Of a DNA stretch of 64,000 bases, positions 10,023 through 21,937 are shown one piece after another. This stretch comes from Theobroma cacao. Taxonomy: Eukaryota > Streptophyta > Magnoliopsida > Malvales > Malvaceae. The stretch lies in the NCBI RefSeq assembly GCF_000208745.1, contig NC_030854.1, forward strand, positions 21,826,551 to 21,890,550. Reading direction: 5' to 3'. The translations under genes were made by a program, and so were the position numbers. The notes beneath the pieces were generated by a model that was not told the origin of the DNA, did no database searches, and saw nothing but the letters and a program-made list of their open reading frames with translations. Numbering within the stretch: position 1 is the stretch's first letter; each line of letters begins with the position of its first letter.

Positions 10023-12496
10023 TATCACAACCCAAATTTCGGGCCATGACTGGCGCAAGGGCCCAATGAACATAGTCTATTAAGCCCAAGCAAGCCTATC
10101 TATTATCCTGCTCATTTTTCCATCAATATTGCTAAGTCACATTTCATAACTTTGAATCAAAATAGTGATAGACATTGCCATCTCCTAGTGGCTTACTCAT
10201 TGAAATATACATATATTGTCTGAACATATAGCTTAATAATTTACATTGGGTTTACCTATACACAACAAAAAGAGTATTCGACTTCTAGCAGAGAGACTCG
10301 GACGAATATACAGCTACTGAATGTCGAGACACCTACTAAGGGTCGAATGTACGAAGACACCTCGATCTAGCTACCAGTTATCTCGTGATCTGAAAACATG
10401 AAGTTGAAAACGGTGAGTATAAACCTAGTGAGTGAACAAGAAAGGGAACAAGCAATTGATAAGGAAGAATTTGGAAATCGTGATGCACTTGTTTTGAAAA
10501 CAATGCAATTTGGTATAATTTCTTTCCCAAACCCCCTTGTTTTGGTCATTGATCAGTGGACTCTTAGTATTACAAAGACCCATGCTCAATCATGAAGATA
10601 AGGGAGTGGAGGAAATTATATCAAAACCTGAGCGTGACAGCACGTTTCTCACTGCAGAAAAAGGTATTCTCGGTTTGCATATGGTTCGAGTTTTCAAGCA
10701 TATCTTCCACTACATGGGTCCAATTGACATGCTTGTTAAATCATTAGAAAGCTAAAAGGCAGGGCTACAACTTTTATGTTTACCATCTTTCCCAGTTCGA
10801 AAGGGAAGATGGTCAAAATCTTCATCAAAGTGAAAGCATTGCACTAAAACCTGAGAGTTTCTCGCTGCAGCGAGATTTATTTTCACTGCAGTGAGATTCA
10901 GGGCAAATGACAAATAAGGGGTTTTCACATGCCACAAAATCCATCCCTACCATATTGCACATCAAAGTGAACACATCAGCAATAATCAAGTTATCGACAT
11001 TCAAAACAATCACATATTATAATCATAAACTTGCTATCACATATACATATATCAACATATATCAACAAATACACCATCCCACTTCATTCATCATCATAGC
11101 TGGATCATCATCATCATCGGTCTATGTGCACTCCCTACTCGCACATAGCCGAGTCATCATCACCATCGGCCTATGCGCACTCCCTACTCGCACATAGCCG
11201 GGTCATCATCATCATCGGCCTATGTGCACTCCCTACTCGCACATAGTCGGGTCATCATCATCACACAAGATTATTCATACACACACATATATACATATAT
11301 CAACACAGTATAGGAGCACATAGGTCCATTCTTTTACACATTTCACATTTTCACAACATCAAAATATTTTGTCAAAGGCTTGTTCCCAAGGCACACGTTT
11401 TTAAAGACAAGTTAGAATAAATCATTCAATGTTTCATACCAATACAATTATGTCTCCCAAAACGATTTTTGAAATGCAAGTTCACTCACCGGTATTATTT
11501 GAGCCTTTAGTCGATCCTAACTCCTCTAATGGTCTAATTGGGATAATGGGGCTTCGTTGGAACCTACCATCAAATTAACATCACCATAATGTCAATTCAT
11601 ACTTATAAACCCTAAAAGCTACCCCTTAGCTAGCTTTCAATTGCCATTTTAAATGGCTATCTATTCCCACTATCCTAGTCACAATAAAGTCAATACACAA
11701 CCTCAATAATAAATTTACCAATCAATCACTAAACATTATCAACATTCAGAACCCAATGCTAATTTACTACTCACCTTGATGGTTTTGAAACTTTGAAATT
11801 CTTTCCAACAATTCCCAAGCTATTATAGGGCCTTTTTTTTTCTTTCTTTCTCTCTCTAAATACCTAGCTAGTGAGAGAAAGCATGAAAACAAGATTTTTT
11901 TTTTCAAGGGTTTGGAAGTGAGAGAATGGAAGAGCACAAAGTTTCCATAAAAAGGTGCACTGAAACATGAAAATTTAAGCTATTTTGGGAGAGGTTATAA
12001 AGCTTGATATCAAGCTTCCATGGAGGATGGAAGCAACATGAAAAGAAGAAGAAGAAGAAGGAGAAAAGCTGCTGGAAAAGATGTGAGAAGCTGCTAGAAG
12101 CAAGAAGCTTATAGTCCAAGCTTATCCAATTCTCTTGAAAATTACAAAAATGCCCTTTAGCAAGTTAACTTGTTTTTCTCCCATCTTTTGTGCAATCTTT
12201 TTATTCTTTTGACACTAGGACAAGGTCCACAATGATCTAAACTACTCGGGTTTAAGAAAACTTAAAATTTGACACTGAATAAAATATTAATATTTTAATA
12301 TTATTTTATTCTAAAAATTTCTTCTTACCTTCTCTTGTCTCCTTGGCACCCAAAATATCTTATTATGCCTATTTAGACCTTAAAATACCATAAAACCTTC
12401 TTCTGGGAACTTTTTGGAGAAAATGATGAAACTACCCCTGGCCCGTGTTATTGCGTCTATGCATAATTATGAGCCTATAGGGGTTGAGGTCTCACA
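10023..12496 (-). mobile_element. Solo LTR inserted in the CACGCGA array (TSD CACGC)
   Basis: The uninterrupted array in copy A reads ggttCACGCGATCC. Here it is split as CACGC | TATCACAACCC ... GGTCTCACA | CACGC, giving a perfect 5-base target duplication (10018-10022 and 12497-12501). Read on the minus strand the element starts TGTGAGACC and ends GGGTTGTGATA; the final CA has become TA. The end resembles that of the solo LTR at 22510-25425 (GGGTCGTGACA), and both contain GTGAGTGAACTT, so they belong to related families. There is no coding capacity. Ty3/gypsy origin is an inference. Confidence 0.75.
11103..11256. repeat. Three 49-base tandem repeats, each with a small hairpin
   Basis: Units start 49 bases apart (marker CTATGTGC or CTATGCGC at 11122, 11171 and 11220). 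Each holds CTATGTGC-ACTCCCTACTC-GCACATAG, an 8-base stem with an 11-base loop (one mismatch in unit 2), followed by a TCATCATC run. It lies inside the solo LTR. Confidence 0.85.
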
Positions 12497-13233
12497 CACG
12501 CGACCCATATTTACTACTAACACGATTCCAAGTGGATTAGTGATGCGATTCCATATTAACAACTGATGTGATTCAAAATTTAGTACTCGCGTGACTCCAT
12601 AACAAATACTCCCACGAATCAATATCAACTGGTGACGCGATTCCATCCACACCATTCACGCCATTCAATAGCAACTACTTACAACCCTATGTCACGCAAT
12701 GCAATTCAACATGTCATATAGGTTGTAAAGTAAAGAAGCAAAGGGGGGTTGGCATATGCAAACGAATGAACGTTGTCATGTAAATTGTGTAAAATACTAA
12801 CAGACTTTACAATATGAATAAGAAAAAAACAATGTTGTTCTTATTGAACCCGTATGCATATCACATGAATGAATACAAAGAATAATATGTAAATGATACA
12901 ACAAAGAATAATATGGAGATGATACAGAATAATGTTAGTGTTAATTACAGAATGAAAAAGAATAAACAAATTCAAAAATTTAACAACTTAAGCTATTGGC
13001 AAAAATCTCAACGGCAAACTTTGTTCGAATGCCCTCTATGGCATTTGCCTTCAGCGTCTGATCCTCCAAGCCGATCAACCACTGCAACGAGGCTATAACT
13101 CAATCCCCGTAACTGTGCGAATCTTGCTATATCGGGGTCTTCTCATTTAACCTATATTTCATCCACGTCAAACCTCACTTTTGACAGTGCGAGCTGACAA
13201 AGTAGCCCGCCCGATGGCATATAATGGGAAACA

Positions 13234-13318
13234 ATGATGTTAGTGGACTCATCTACTTATCACGCAAGCCAGAATTCAGTGCTTCTTTTCGACCGTACGA
13301 TGAGTCCACTAACATCAT
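13234..13318. repeat. Perfect 20-base inverted repeat inside the ULP1 exon
   Basis: ATGATGTTAGTGGACTCATC at 13234-13253 is exactly complementary to 13299-13318, with 45 bases between. Both arms are inside the protease reading frame, one encoding MMLVDSS and the other MSPLTSL. Confidence 0.9.
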
Positions 13319-14465
13319 AGTCCATTTCAACAAGTTAACGCGCACTACCACCTAGTGGTCGTTGAAAAAGCATGGTACGAGAATTGCGTCAACCTCATGC
13401 CATGGCAAACCCCACGGAGGTCTCCCACCCTTTGCATACTCAAGCAGCTCATCTGGCATAACCACTTCACTCGGCTTGAATGTCTTATCAGTGGGGGAAG
13501 GCTACATTTCTTTGCTCAGATGGAGCAAAATAAGCTGTCAATTACGTTATGCACAATAGTTAGATGCAATTAAGCAATCCTAAACCCCATACATTTGAAT
13601 AATTACAACTCAGTAAAATATAATATACTTGCATAGAATATGGTGTCAACGATCAATATTCTCTGCTTGTAGTGTTGTGGATGGTGCTCGCCTGCTCGCT
13701 TACACAACACACCGATGCATGCATCAATCTGTTGGGTGTCCATCAACTCTGTCAGCATCTCCAATCGTTGAAAAAATTCAGGGCCTTCCTACCCTTCGAT
13801 GCCCAGAATGTTAACCCTGCAAATTTAAAATAGAGTTATATTAAAATTTTAGTATTGCGGACTGTTTAATAAATATCCTAGAATCTTTGACCCTAATATG
13901 GTCTATTGTTTTCATTTTACTTGGCTTGGTCGTTTTTCAAAAAGGACTCATATTTGTCCTTCAAATCATTTTTTACTTTACGCTAGACTAACAGCAGGTT
14001 AACATACAGGCTTCAAAGGTATTTGCTAGCCAAGATCACACATGCATCTTCAGGCTCAGGCCGAGGTGGACGCTTAGCAGAAGGTCTGATCTCACCATGC
14101 GGGGGGCCCTTTGCTAGAGTTAGGACAGGAGCAGGACGCGCGGAAGTTGTAGTTCCACTACTCGCAAGATGAGGTACCTCTTCGACCTCAAACGGAGGAG
14201 GTGAAGCCTCGGGAGAAGGTGTGGGCTGAGAATGTTGGGCTGCCTCTACCGAAAATGGGATAGGCGTAGGATGATGTTCAATCAAGCTACCGGGAGGTGA
14301 GCTTCGACCCTAAACGATCAACAAAATCAAACACATTAGAACAGCGTATACATCGTACATGTTATAACTCACGCGATGAATAATGTAAAACCTCATACCT
14401 CAAAACGGTTGATCAACCGATCGACAATCTGATCCTCCAGCCCTTGCAGTAAGTGCTGGATATGC

Positions 14466-14660
14466 TCATGCAGTGACTACGTCTGCATCTGCATCGCCCG
14501 CTGGATCTCCAATTGCATTGACTGCTGGATCTCTAACTACATTGACTACATCTGCATCGACCGCTGGATCTCCAACTGCATTGACTGCTGAATCTCCAAC
14601 TGCATTGACTGCATCTGCATATTCATCTACAATGACTGAAGGTCTTTCTTTCATTGTGTC
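14466..14660 (-). repeat. Coding tandem repeat LEIQQSMQ (coiled coil)
   Basis: On the minus strand the frame repeats SMQLEIQQ/R about five times (MQLEIQQSMQ, LEIQRSMQM and so on), with three TAG stops at Gln-like positions. The DNA units are 24 bases or multiples of that. It lies between the DUF1985 and protease parts of the pseudogene. Open frames on the other strand here are by-products. Confidence 0.75.
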
Positions 14661-16181
14661 CGCATCTTTTGCAGCTCTTGCTTAATGCTCGTAATCATCT
14701 GCGAATGCAGCGCCCAATTACGCGGCTCAGCATGGGGGCTAGCACCTGAAGCAAGAGGAAGGGCAGCAGTAGAAGCAAGAGGAAGAGCAGCGGGAGAAAC
14801 ACCATGAACAGCTGCAGGAAGAGAATGAGGTGCCTCAGTAGCACCAAAATCGGAATGGACCTCCTCGTCCGGGGTACGTCTCCACTTAACGGCTCCTCAT
14901 ACTAGACTATTCCCTTTATGGTCCGTTATTTTCCTCCTTTATTGGGGACAGAATTATGGGCGACACTCTAACTTTCATAATGGAATGTATTGTTGCCCCT
15001 CGGAGATATTGACCTCAATGTCTGCCCAGTATGCGATCAACATCTCTTCTATCGTTGGCTCCAACGTCCTCACTACCCACAACTGCACCAAAACATGCAT
15101 TGCCATTAGGCATAACCCTTGTTACCCTATGACAATAAAAATAAAATTTAATCAGGCCCCAAAAAAATATGGTTTCTTTACTCACCTTGCCCTCTCTCTC
15201 TAAACTTGCAATATTGGTGTGGAACCCTGTAGGCCTCTCGTCACAATGCCATTTAAGCATTCTTGGCCAAACCTGTTTGGACTGTCGCTACCTTCCGAAC
15301 AAGCTTCTGATTATAGGTATTGCTTCCAATGCCTAAAACTGCACATCAGTTATGTAACATTTTTAGTCACCTCATAAATTATTATGCAAAAATAATAATG
15401 ACAATGATAAACATTAGGCTATGGCAGACTACTTGAAAAGCCCATATGAATTCGTATAGGTGGTAGCGCTTCTTATTTGCTTCGCTTGCAGCAGAAGGTT
15501 CGAAACCCCTCAGCAAGTAATCCATGATCAAACTCCAAACGTATGTACCCCATGGGAATGCATTCCACTCGTCGATGTTCTTGACCAGCGACAACAACCA
15601 TGGAACGACAGATCGTCTGTAGTCTTGACTAAATAAAACGTTGGTCACGATCAATACAAGGGCCATCTTGCTTACGTCTCCCTCCTGCTGAAACTGCTCT
15701 CCCTTGAACATGTTTAAAACTTGTTGGATCTTCACCTCCTTCCCAAGTCCCCAATATTGTAGGTGAATTCCTCTAGGGAGGGCCTCATAGGGATTGACAA
15801 TAAAGGTTGGTAGGGGACCAAACTTTAGTCTTGTCACCAGACAGAACTCCCTTTTGAAAAACGGGCCTTCATTTTCCCTATTGCGAACCATAACTCTACC
15901 TCTGTGGTGTCAGGTTCGTTGATTCTGCGCAGTATTAGATTGTGCACTAGACTGGCGCAGAATAAACTCTTGTCTGCTTCGACATCCATCATGTGCCCAA
16001 AGCATGTTCTCTTAAATCTTTCCAGCTTGTTCACTTGACACAATATCTCACGTATCACGTGTAGATGCAACCACTTACAGTGGATGTTAATGCCTGCATT
16101 AAACTCCCACCGGTGCCTCTGCACACAAAGCAAGGACTCCACATTTTCCTGCTCTGTTCCTGTGCTGGCCATCTGCAACAT

Positions 16182-17843
16182 AAAATAGATAACATTCCCA
16201 TTTTAGTCATGTCAATACCATCATTGTAGATTAACAAAATAACTAGAGGAATATCTGAGAAATAGCCCTCCTCATAAGCTCACTCAAAAAATAACCCTAA
16301 CAATATTTTTAACTGTTTTTAGACATCCCTGAAACAGAATAATTAATCCAAGTGTGGAGCATGGATTATTAAGTAAATCAACATATACACATTAAAGCAT
16401 TACAGAAAAATAATACAGAATGAACCCATGCAAAAAAATTTCATGCAGTTATGACACTCGTGCAATTTCCTACAACAATAGTCACGTAATGCCCAATCAA
16501 TTAGTCACGCAATTACTAACATTAAATCACGCAATGATTTATAAACAAGTCATGCAATTCTAAGAACAGCTAATCGAATCACGCACACACTAACTGATTC
16601 CATACCTAAACAATATTCACGCAATAACATAGAAATTAGTCACCCAATGACCTATTAATCAGTCACGCTAAATTAAACCTTTTTTCAATCAAGCAACCCC
16701 AAAGTGACCCCATGCCAAAATTCACTCACGCAAAAGGTGCCAACCACCAAAGCACACCCTCACTCACGTAATATCTAAACCATCAACCGAATTCCTAACA
16801 CATACATATCAACTAGTGACGCATGGCCGGTCACCTTTCCACCCCAACAACACTAACAATACCACCTTCATGTTTGTATTCAAAAATTTCAAACAACAAA
16901 AATATCTATATGAACGTGCAATATGCATAGGTTTATGCTCAAAAACCTTAACCCTAAACATGAACAATAACCATTTTGTCAAAAACCTCCACATGGTTCA
17001 AAATAAAATAAAATAATTCATAAAAAAATATTATACCTTTCTCAACGTAATGTCAACTTCGTCACACTACTCAATATGTGAACTGCCTTTGTACAAATAA
17101 TAACCACTCCAAAAGGCTCCTACCACTACCAAAATGCTCGAAAGTTGAATTGTCGAGAAATGCTTTTGCAGACTTGCTTCTGAGGATATGTACGGTCTCT
17201 CTATGAAAACTAAAGAGTTATGGTCCACATAAAGGACATACATGACCCGTTAATAGGTTTCGGGTTTAGGCGCGGAGCCTAGCGAATGGGTCAGTTTCAT
17301 TAAGGACAATTTTGTCCATTTTTTTTGCTCTTGACTAAAAACAGTTAAAATTATAAAGATGACCATTCTCAAAAACACCTTATGCCTGAGGCCCATTTAT
17401 GAAAAGCACTCTTATATTTGTGCATATTCTTAAAACATTTATCATTTAAATATATCATTATTATATATTAAAACAAAAAAATTAAATATTTCATTGAACC
17501 GTTGACCCAAGGATTGAACCATTGAGTCAACAACCTAATACTTTTTTGGGGCATTTTTTTGAATGTTTCTGATAACTATGCTAGGTATAATGATGATAAT
17601 TTGGACTTTTAAATTAACTAGATTTAATTAGCCGCATCCACCATGTGAGTGGAAAAAAAATAAGTGAAAGGAAACTAAAAATAAATGAGAAAAATAAAGT
17701 GAAAGAGAAAGAAGTTACTTAATTATAGGAATGAGTGGTTCTTTTTAAGTTTGTATGAAAATTTGAAAAATTAAATTAAATAAAAATTTATCAAATCTTA
17801 AATAAGTCCTTGAATTAAAAATTTTTGTGAAAAAAGAAGAATG
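16182..17843. other. Noncoding flank with a CACGCAA array
   Basis: The array at 16440-16830 (gtCACGCAATtnctaac-type modules) has the same orientation as the 8- and 10-kb arrays and the opposite of the 5' array. It sits just upstream of the ULP1 gene, as the 830-1830 array sits upstream of the transposase. From 16840 to 17843 I see no gene and no clear MULE terminal inverted repeat; the right end of the element is unresolved. Confidence 0.55.
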
Positions 17844-17865
17844 ATGGTGCCTACATCAACAGCAC

Positions 17866-19660
17866 TTGCACCAACAACTATCTTGCAAAAAAACCCTAAT
17901 CCTACCATCCCTGATGACAGATAATGATGAGGTTTCAATATTTGGTGACCAGATGGTTATTCATAGCAACCCTTCTTTTAAAGATGTTCTAATTAACTCT
18001 AAAGGAGAAAAGACAAATCCTAATGTAGACTCCGATAATGAGGATGAATCAATGGATGAAGATGATACGAACATGGCGGAAGAGGTTTGAGGATTTTGAA
18101 TCAAATGACAAAGTCCATTTTGGTTCGATCGATGGCATTCCCTCAGTCACAGCTTTGGATTGAACACAAAAAGTATTGGCAAAGAAGTGGCAACAATCTG
18201 TCATGGTGAGACTGTTGGGTCGACCATTGTCATATAAAACCCTAAGTGAGAAGATTATTCTGTTTTGGAAACCTACGGGTAAATACAATATCGTAGATCT
18301 AGATAAAAACAACTACCTGATTAGATTCCAAAAAAGGGATGACTCTCTAAGAGCACTAGTAAATGGCTCGTGGATGGTTTAGGGCACTACTTAATGGTGC
18401 ATCTCTGGACACCAACGTATTCCCATGACATGCATAACATCTCAACCATGGCGGCATGGGTTCGATCTTCGGGAATGCCATTACATATATACCACAAAGT
18501 TATCCTTCGTAAAGTAGTTTCTTTAATTGGGAGAATGCTCAAAATTGATTATAATCCCACTACTGGTAAACGAGGTGAATTTCCTCATGTGACTGTAGAG
18601 TTAGATCTTTCAAAGCCTTTACTATAGAGTTTTTACTTAAATGACAAACTACAGCAAATTGAGTATGACTGATTACTTGGAATCTGTTTCAACTGTGGCA
18701 TGTACAGGCATACCATGGAGGTTTGTACCAAACAATTTACAAGTCCGAAATCAAAAAAGTATTCTCAAGAATCTAACCAAGCAACAGAGACCGAGGAGTC
18801 TATATATGGACCTTGGATGATTGCTTCTAAGAGAAACAGAGAGCAAATGATTTGCAAATCAACAAGAGGGTGACAGCTACCATAAACTGTGTTGAACACA
18901 AAGGCTTCAGATTTAGTATTTTGGAGGAAATGCTTCATGATACTACTAATGAAGGTCAGAATGACTCAACCATCGAGGAAAGATTAAGTGATAAGTTGTC
19001 AAAAGAAACAACTACAAATGTCATCGCTAGTCACAAAGAACTGATTAGTGTTGGCAAAAAAGTAGTCCAAGGTAATCCTGTCGTTAATAAAGTGACTGTA
19101 GACATTGGCAATGTGGTTGATAATAAAGAAGAAAACGAGATTGAGAAAGACAAAAAAAAGGCAAGAAGTTCTATTGAGCAGCAGCTGTCCCCACAAAAAA
19201 ATAATGAAGCACTGAAGAATGTTAAAGTCAACCAGAAGCATGATAGTAACATGGAAGTGGACCTTTCGAGGTGTCATTCATTTAACAACCACGTTAGAGC
19301 TCGCAAAAAATTCGGTGGTCAATGTTCCAACTCATCATCTGAGGCCAAGCATTTTAATAGAACAACGTAAACAATACAATCAACAGAATGACGGGGTGGT
19401 GTGCATTTATCAAGATGGGAAGAAAAGCCCACTGACGGGAAAAGTATTGTAAAATTGAGTCGTTTTTCATTAAAGAAAAAGGCAAGAGGAAAAATATTGA
19501 CTTCTTCTAAGCCAAGTCGTCAGGTTGCAACATTAATGGGAGAGGATGCCTCTTGTCTCATTAGAACTGAGGTGAATATTGGACCAGTATTAGTTAATGA
19601 GGAACCAGCTTTTGGTATGAATGAGGCACCCATGTCAAATGGAGACAACAGGTCAGTATA
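17866..19660 (+). pseudogene. LINE ORF1 (DUF4283 and zinc knuckle)
   Basis: This would be the RNA-binding protein of the LINE. Visible parts: an acidic N-terminus, a DUF4283 domain at about 18090-18420 (KWQQSVMVRLLGRPLSYKTL, then YLIRFQKRDD and VNGSWMV), the following HDMHNISTMAAWVRSSGMPL region, a CCHC knuckle at about 18680 (CFNCGMYRHTMEVC) and the downstream YGPWMIASKRN signature typical of plant L1 ORF1. After that comes a long polar, Lys/Glu/Asn-rich tail (18852-19660). Several stops and frameshifts (for example before KVLAKKW and after WMV) break it. Confidence 0.75.
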
Positions 19661-19679
19661 ACGAACTTGTTTTATATTT

Positions 19680-21331
19680 ATGTTTACTAATTTTCTATTG
19701 ATCATGACAATCAAATTATGCACTTGGAATTGCCGAGGGGAAAGTGATAAAAATTTCATCAAGGTGGTGAAGGATATGGTAAAGTCTCATTCAATAAATA
19801 TGCTGATTTTATTGGAGCCACGCACAAGTAAGAGGTCAACTAATAAAATTATTAAGAAAATAGGCTTTGATTACTCACACCGTGTAAAGTCAGTGGGCTT
19901 CTCAGGGGGAATATGGTGTTTGTGGAAGGTCGAAGTGAAGCTAACAATTATGAAGAATCATAATCAATGTGTCCATATAACCATTGAAGACAAGCAGTGT
20001 GAATTTTGGTTTTTCTCTACAAGTTATGGTAATCCCTCACCTACTATCATATGCATGATATGGGAAGAGTTGAATTCGTTTGCAACCATTATCATTGGAC
20101 CTTGGCTCTTAGTGGGCGATTTCAATTCTTTTTTATACAGTCATGAGAAATTTGGGGGAGTTCCACGAGGTAGCAAACCTTGTACTTTATTTCAACAGTT
20201 TATTAATAATGTTGGCTTGCTTGACCTTGGTTTTAAGGGCCCTAAATTTGCCTAGAATCGGGGGTTGGTCTCTAAAAGGTTGGATAAATGCTTATATAAT
20301 TGGAAATTGAGGCTTAAATATCTAGAACCATTCATCCACCATTTGCTAAGGATTAGTTTTGATCACAGGCCGTTATTAGTTAAACTTCATGGCAGTTATT
20401 CCTTTCCATCAAGTTGTCTTTTCAGTTTCAGGATGCTTAGTTAACCCATGGAGATTTCAAGAATTTTGTTGAAAGCGCTTAGGAAGGTTCGTCAAGTGTT
20501 CACTGTGCCATGGCTATGTTTGCAGCTAAAGCCAAAGAGTGGAACATAACAGTCTTTAGGACTATATTATATTGAAAAAAGTGACTCTTGGCACGTTTAA
20601 GTGGGATTGAAAAATCTCTTGAAATCAGATGATCCATTTTCCTTATTAAATTAGAGGAAGAGTTGCATTTAGAATATGAAACTATCCTATAATAAGAAGA
20701 ATTATTCTAGATGCAGCAAGCCAAATCAAACTAGATTACTTTTGGTGACAGAAATACTAGTTATTTTCACATCATAGCCACTAATAGGAGAAGTAAGCTC
20801 ACGATCAGTACTGGTTTCGATTATCAAATGGAGATTGGTAAGCAGATCAGGAACTTCTGAAGCACCAAGCTATTAACTTTTTCAAACTTTTGTATTCCAA
20901 AGAGGATAACAGCCTTCCTCTTTTTCCCATAAAAAGAGTCTTTCCCAGATTAGATGATTCGTCATTGAATAACCTTATAAAACCAGTGGATGAGAATGAG
21001 GTTAAAAAAGCTTTATTTGAAATGAAAACTTTGAAAGCACCAAGTATTAATGGTTTTCCAACTCTTTTCTTTTAGCCCCAGTGCCAAGTGGTGGGCAAAA
21101 ACAGAGTGCAGTTTGTGAAAGTCGTTTTTAAGGGAGCAGAAATTAATCCAGATTTTGTAAATCTCTAATAGTCTTGATTCCCAAGATTAAGGCTCCAATG
21201 TTAATAAATCAGTTTAGACCTAAAAGTCTTTTTTCAATGGTTTTTAAAGTGTTGATGAAAGTTGTTACTAACATATTTAAACCTCTCATGAGTTTCCTCA
21301 CTACATAGAACTAATCCAGTTTTATCCCTGG
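19680..21331 (+). pseudogene. LINE ORF2, 5' half (endonuclease and start of RT)
   Basis: The apurinic-type endonuclease is open from 19680 to 20255. It has LCTWNCRG, the LLEPRTSKRS region, GGIWCLW and PWLLVGDFNSF with the EKFGG follow-up. A TAG replaces the Trp of the expected FxWNRG motif, after which the frame continues with KRLDKCLYNW and SFDHRPLL. The reverse transcriptase begins near 20890 and, through several stops, reaches LIPKIKAP, INQFRPKSL and SSFIPG, where the copia insertion cuts it. Confidence 0.8.
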
Positions 21332-21862
21332 TGTTAGAAAGGTGATCTTTATTTGGTAGATGAAAAGCTGTGAATTGTGGTAGAAGAAAGGATCAGATGG
21401 CAGGTTGCAAAGATATTTTGAAGCAGCTGTTGGAATTAAAACGCAGCAAGCAGGAGTTGTTTTGATTGTACTGATATGTTTGTTAATGAAACAGTGTTGA
21501 AGTTTATCGTTTTGCTTAGTTTTTTTTATGTTTTATTGTTACGGTGTCGTTTTGTATTTTTTTGTAAGGCTTTAAGCCAAGTTTGTTTTCCAATTTGTTA
21601 ATCTGGTTGTTGGGCACTGGTCTTCATGATGAATGTAAGCTGAGTTCAGGCTTGATTCATTTTGGTTTGAAAACCGTTGCTATTTTTGTGGATCTGGGCA
21701 GATTTTGAATTCAAAACTGCTCATATAAATACTAAGGGATGTATTAAACATTGTGATGATTTCCCAGAATATATTTCTCACTACTCTGTTTAGAATTTTC
21801 TTCTACTTTCTCTGCTTCTCCTCTTTTATTCTGGATTTCATAAACACTTATAAAATCTTACA
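21332..21862 (+). repeat. Copia 5' LTR
   Basis: The 531-base LTR runs from TGTTAG to TTACA. A TATAAATA box at about 21725 is followed by the probable transcription start. The 3' partner is 28792-29322. Confidence 0.95.
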
Positions 21863-21874
21863 TGGTATCAGAGC
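21863..21874 (+). promoter_or_regulatory. Copia primer binding site (initiator Met tRNA)
   Basis: TGGTATCAGAGC directly follows the 5' LTR and matches the 3' end of plant initiator methionine tRNA, the usual primer for copia reverse transcription. Confidence 0.9.
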
Positions 21875-21937
21875 TCTTATTCTTAAGGGACTTGTAATTT
21901 GATTGTTCATTCTTGAGTGTATCTTCCTCAAATCTAA

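Larger units (their letters stand above)
8486..12769. repeat. Tandem duplication unit, copy B (internally deleted)
   Basis: Copy B is a shrunken version of 243-8490. Its blocks correspond to A 243-562 (B 8486-8805), A 5082-5410 (B 9160-9486), A 6266-6342 (B 9488-9563) and A about 7855-8490 (B 9560-10022 and 12497-12769). The transposase and the transposon-protein-like gene are gone. The segment 8806-9160 is replaced by a hairpin, and a 2.47-kb solo LTR sits in the array. It resembles the internally deleted, non-autonomous derivatives common among MULEs. Confidence 0.75.
12980..16181 (-). pseudogene. DUF1985-ULP1 (SUMO-protease-like) gene, multi-exon, decayed
   Basis: Read leftward, the gene begins near 16181 with the DUF1985 domain: KRTCFGHMMDVEADKS, LVHNLILRR, then after a frameshift near 15860 REFCLVTRLKFGPLP and NAFPWGTYVW. 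A further exon holds ALEAIPIIRS and PRMLKWHCDERPTGFH, with an intron from GTGAGT (15185) to TTGGTGCAG (15089), then LEPTIEEMLIAYWADIEV. A repeat-encoded coiled coil (14470-14650) and a Pro/Ser-rich linker (14013-14285) follow. An exon at about 13813-13631 reads FFQRLEMLTELMDTQQIDAC. The C48 protease core is at 13560-12980: PWHEVDAILVPCFFNDH keeps the catalytic-His position, LVDSSYG the Asp region, and the tail EGIRTKFAVEIFANS ends at TAA 12980-12982. Stops (for example TGG to TAG after the His) and frameshifts disable it. ULP1-like genes carried by MULEs are known (Kaonashi-type elements), which fits the setting. Confidence 0.8.

Noticed and set aside
14473..14685. 70-codon plus-strand frame (TTSASASPAGSP-type) as a gene
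   Set aside because: It is the antisense of the coding tandem repeat in the ULP1 pseudogene; the Ala/Ser/Thr richness comes from the repeat.
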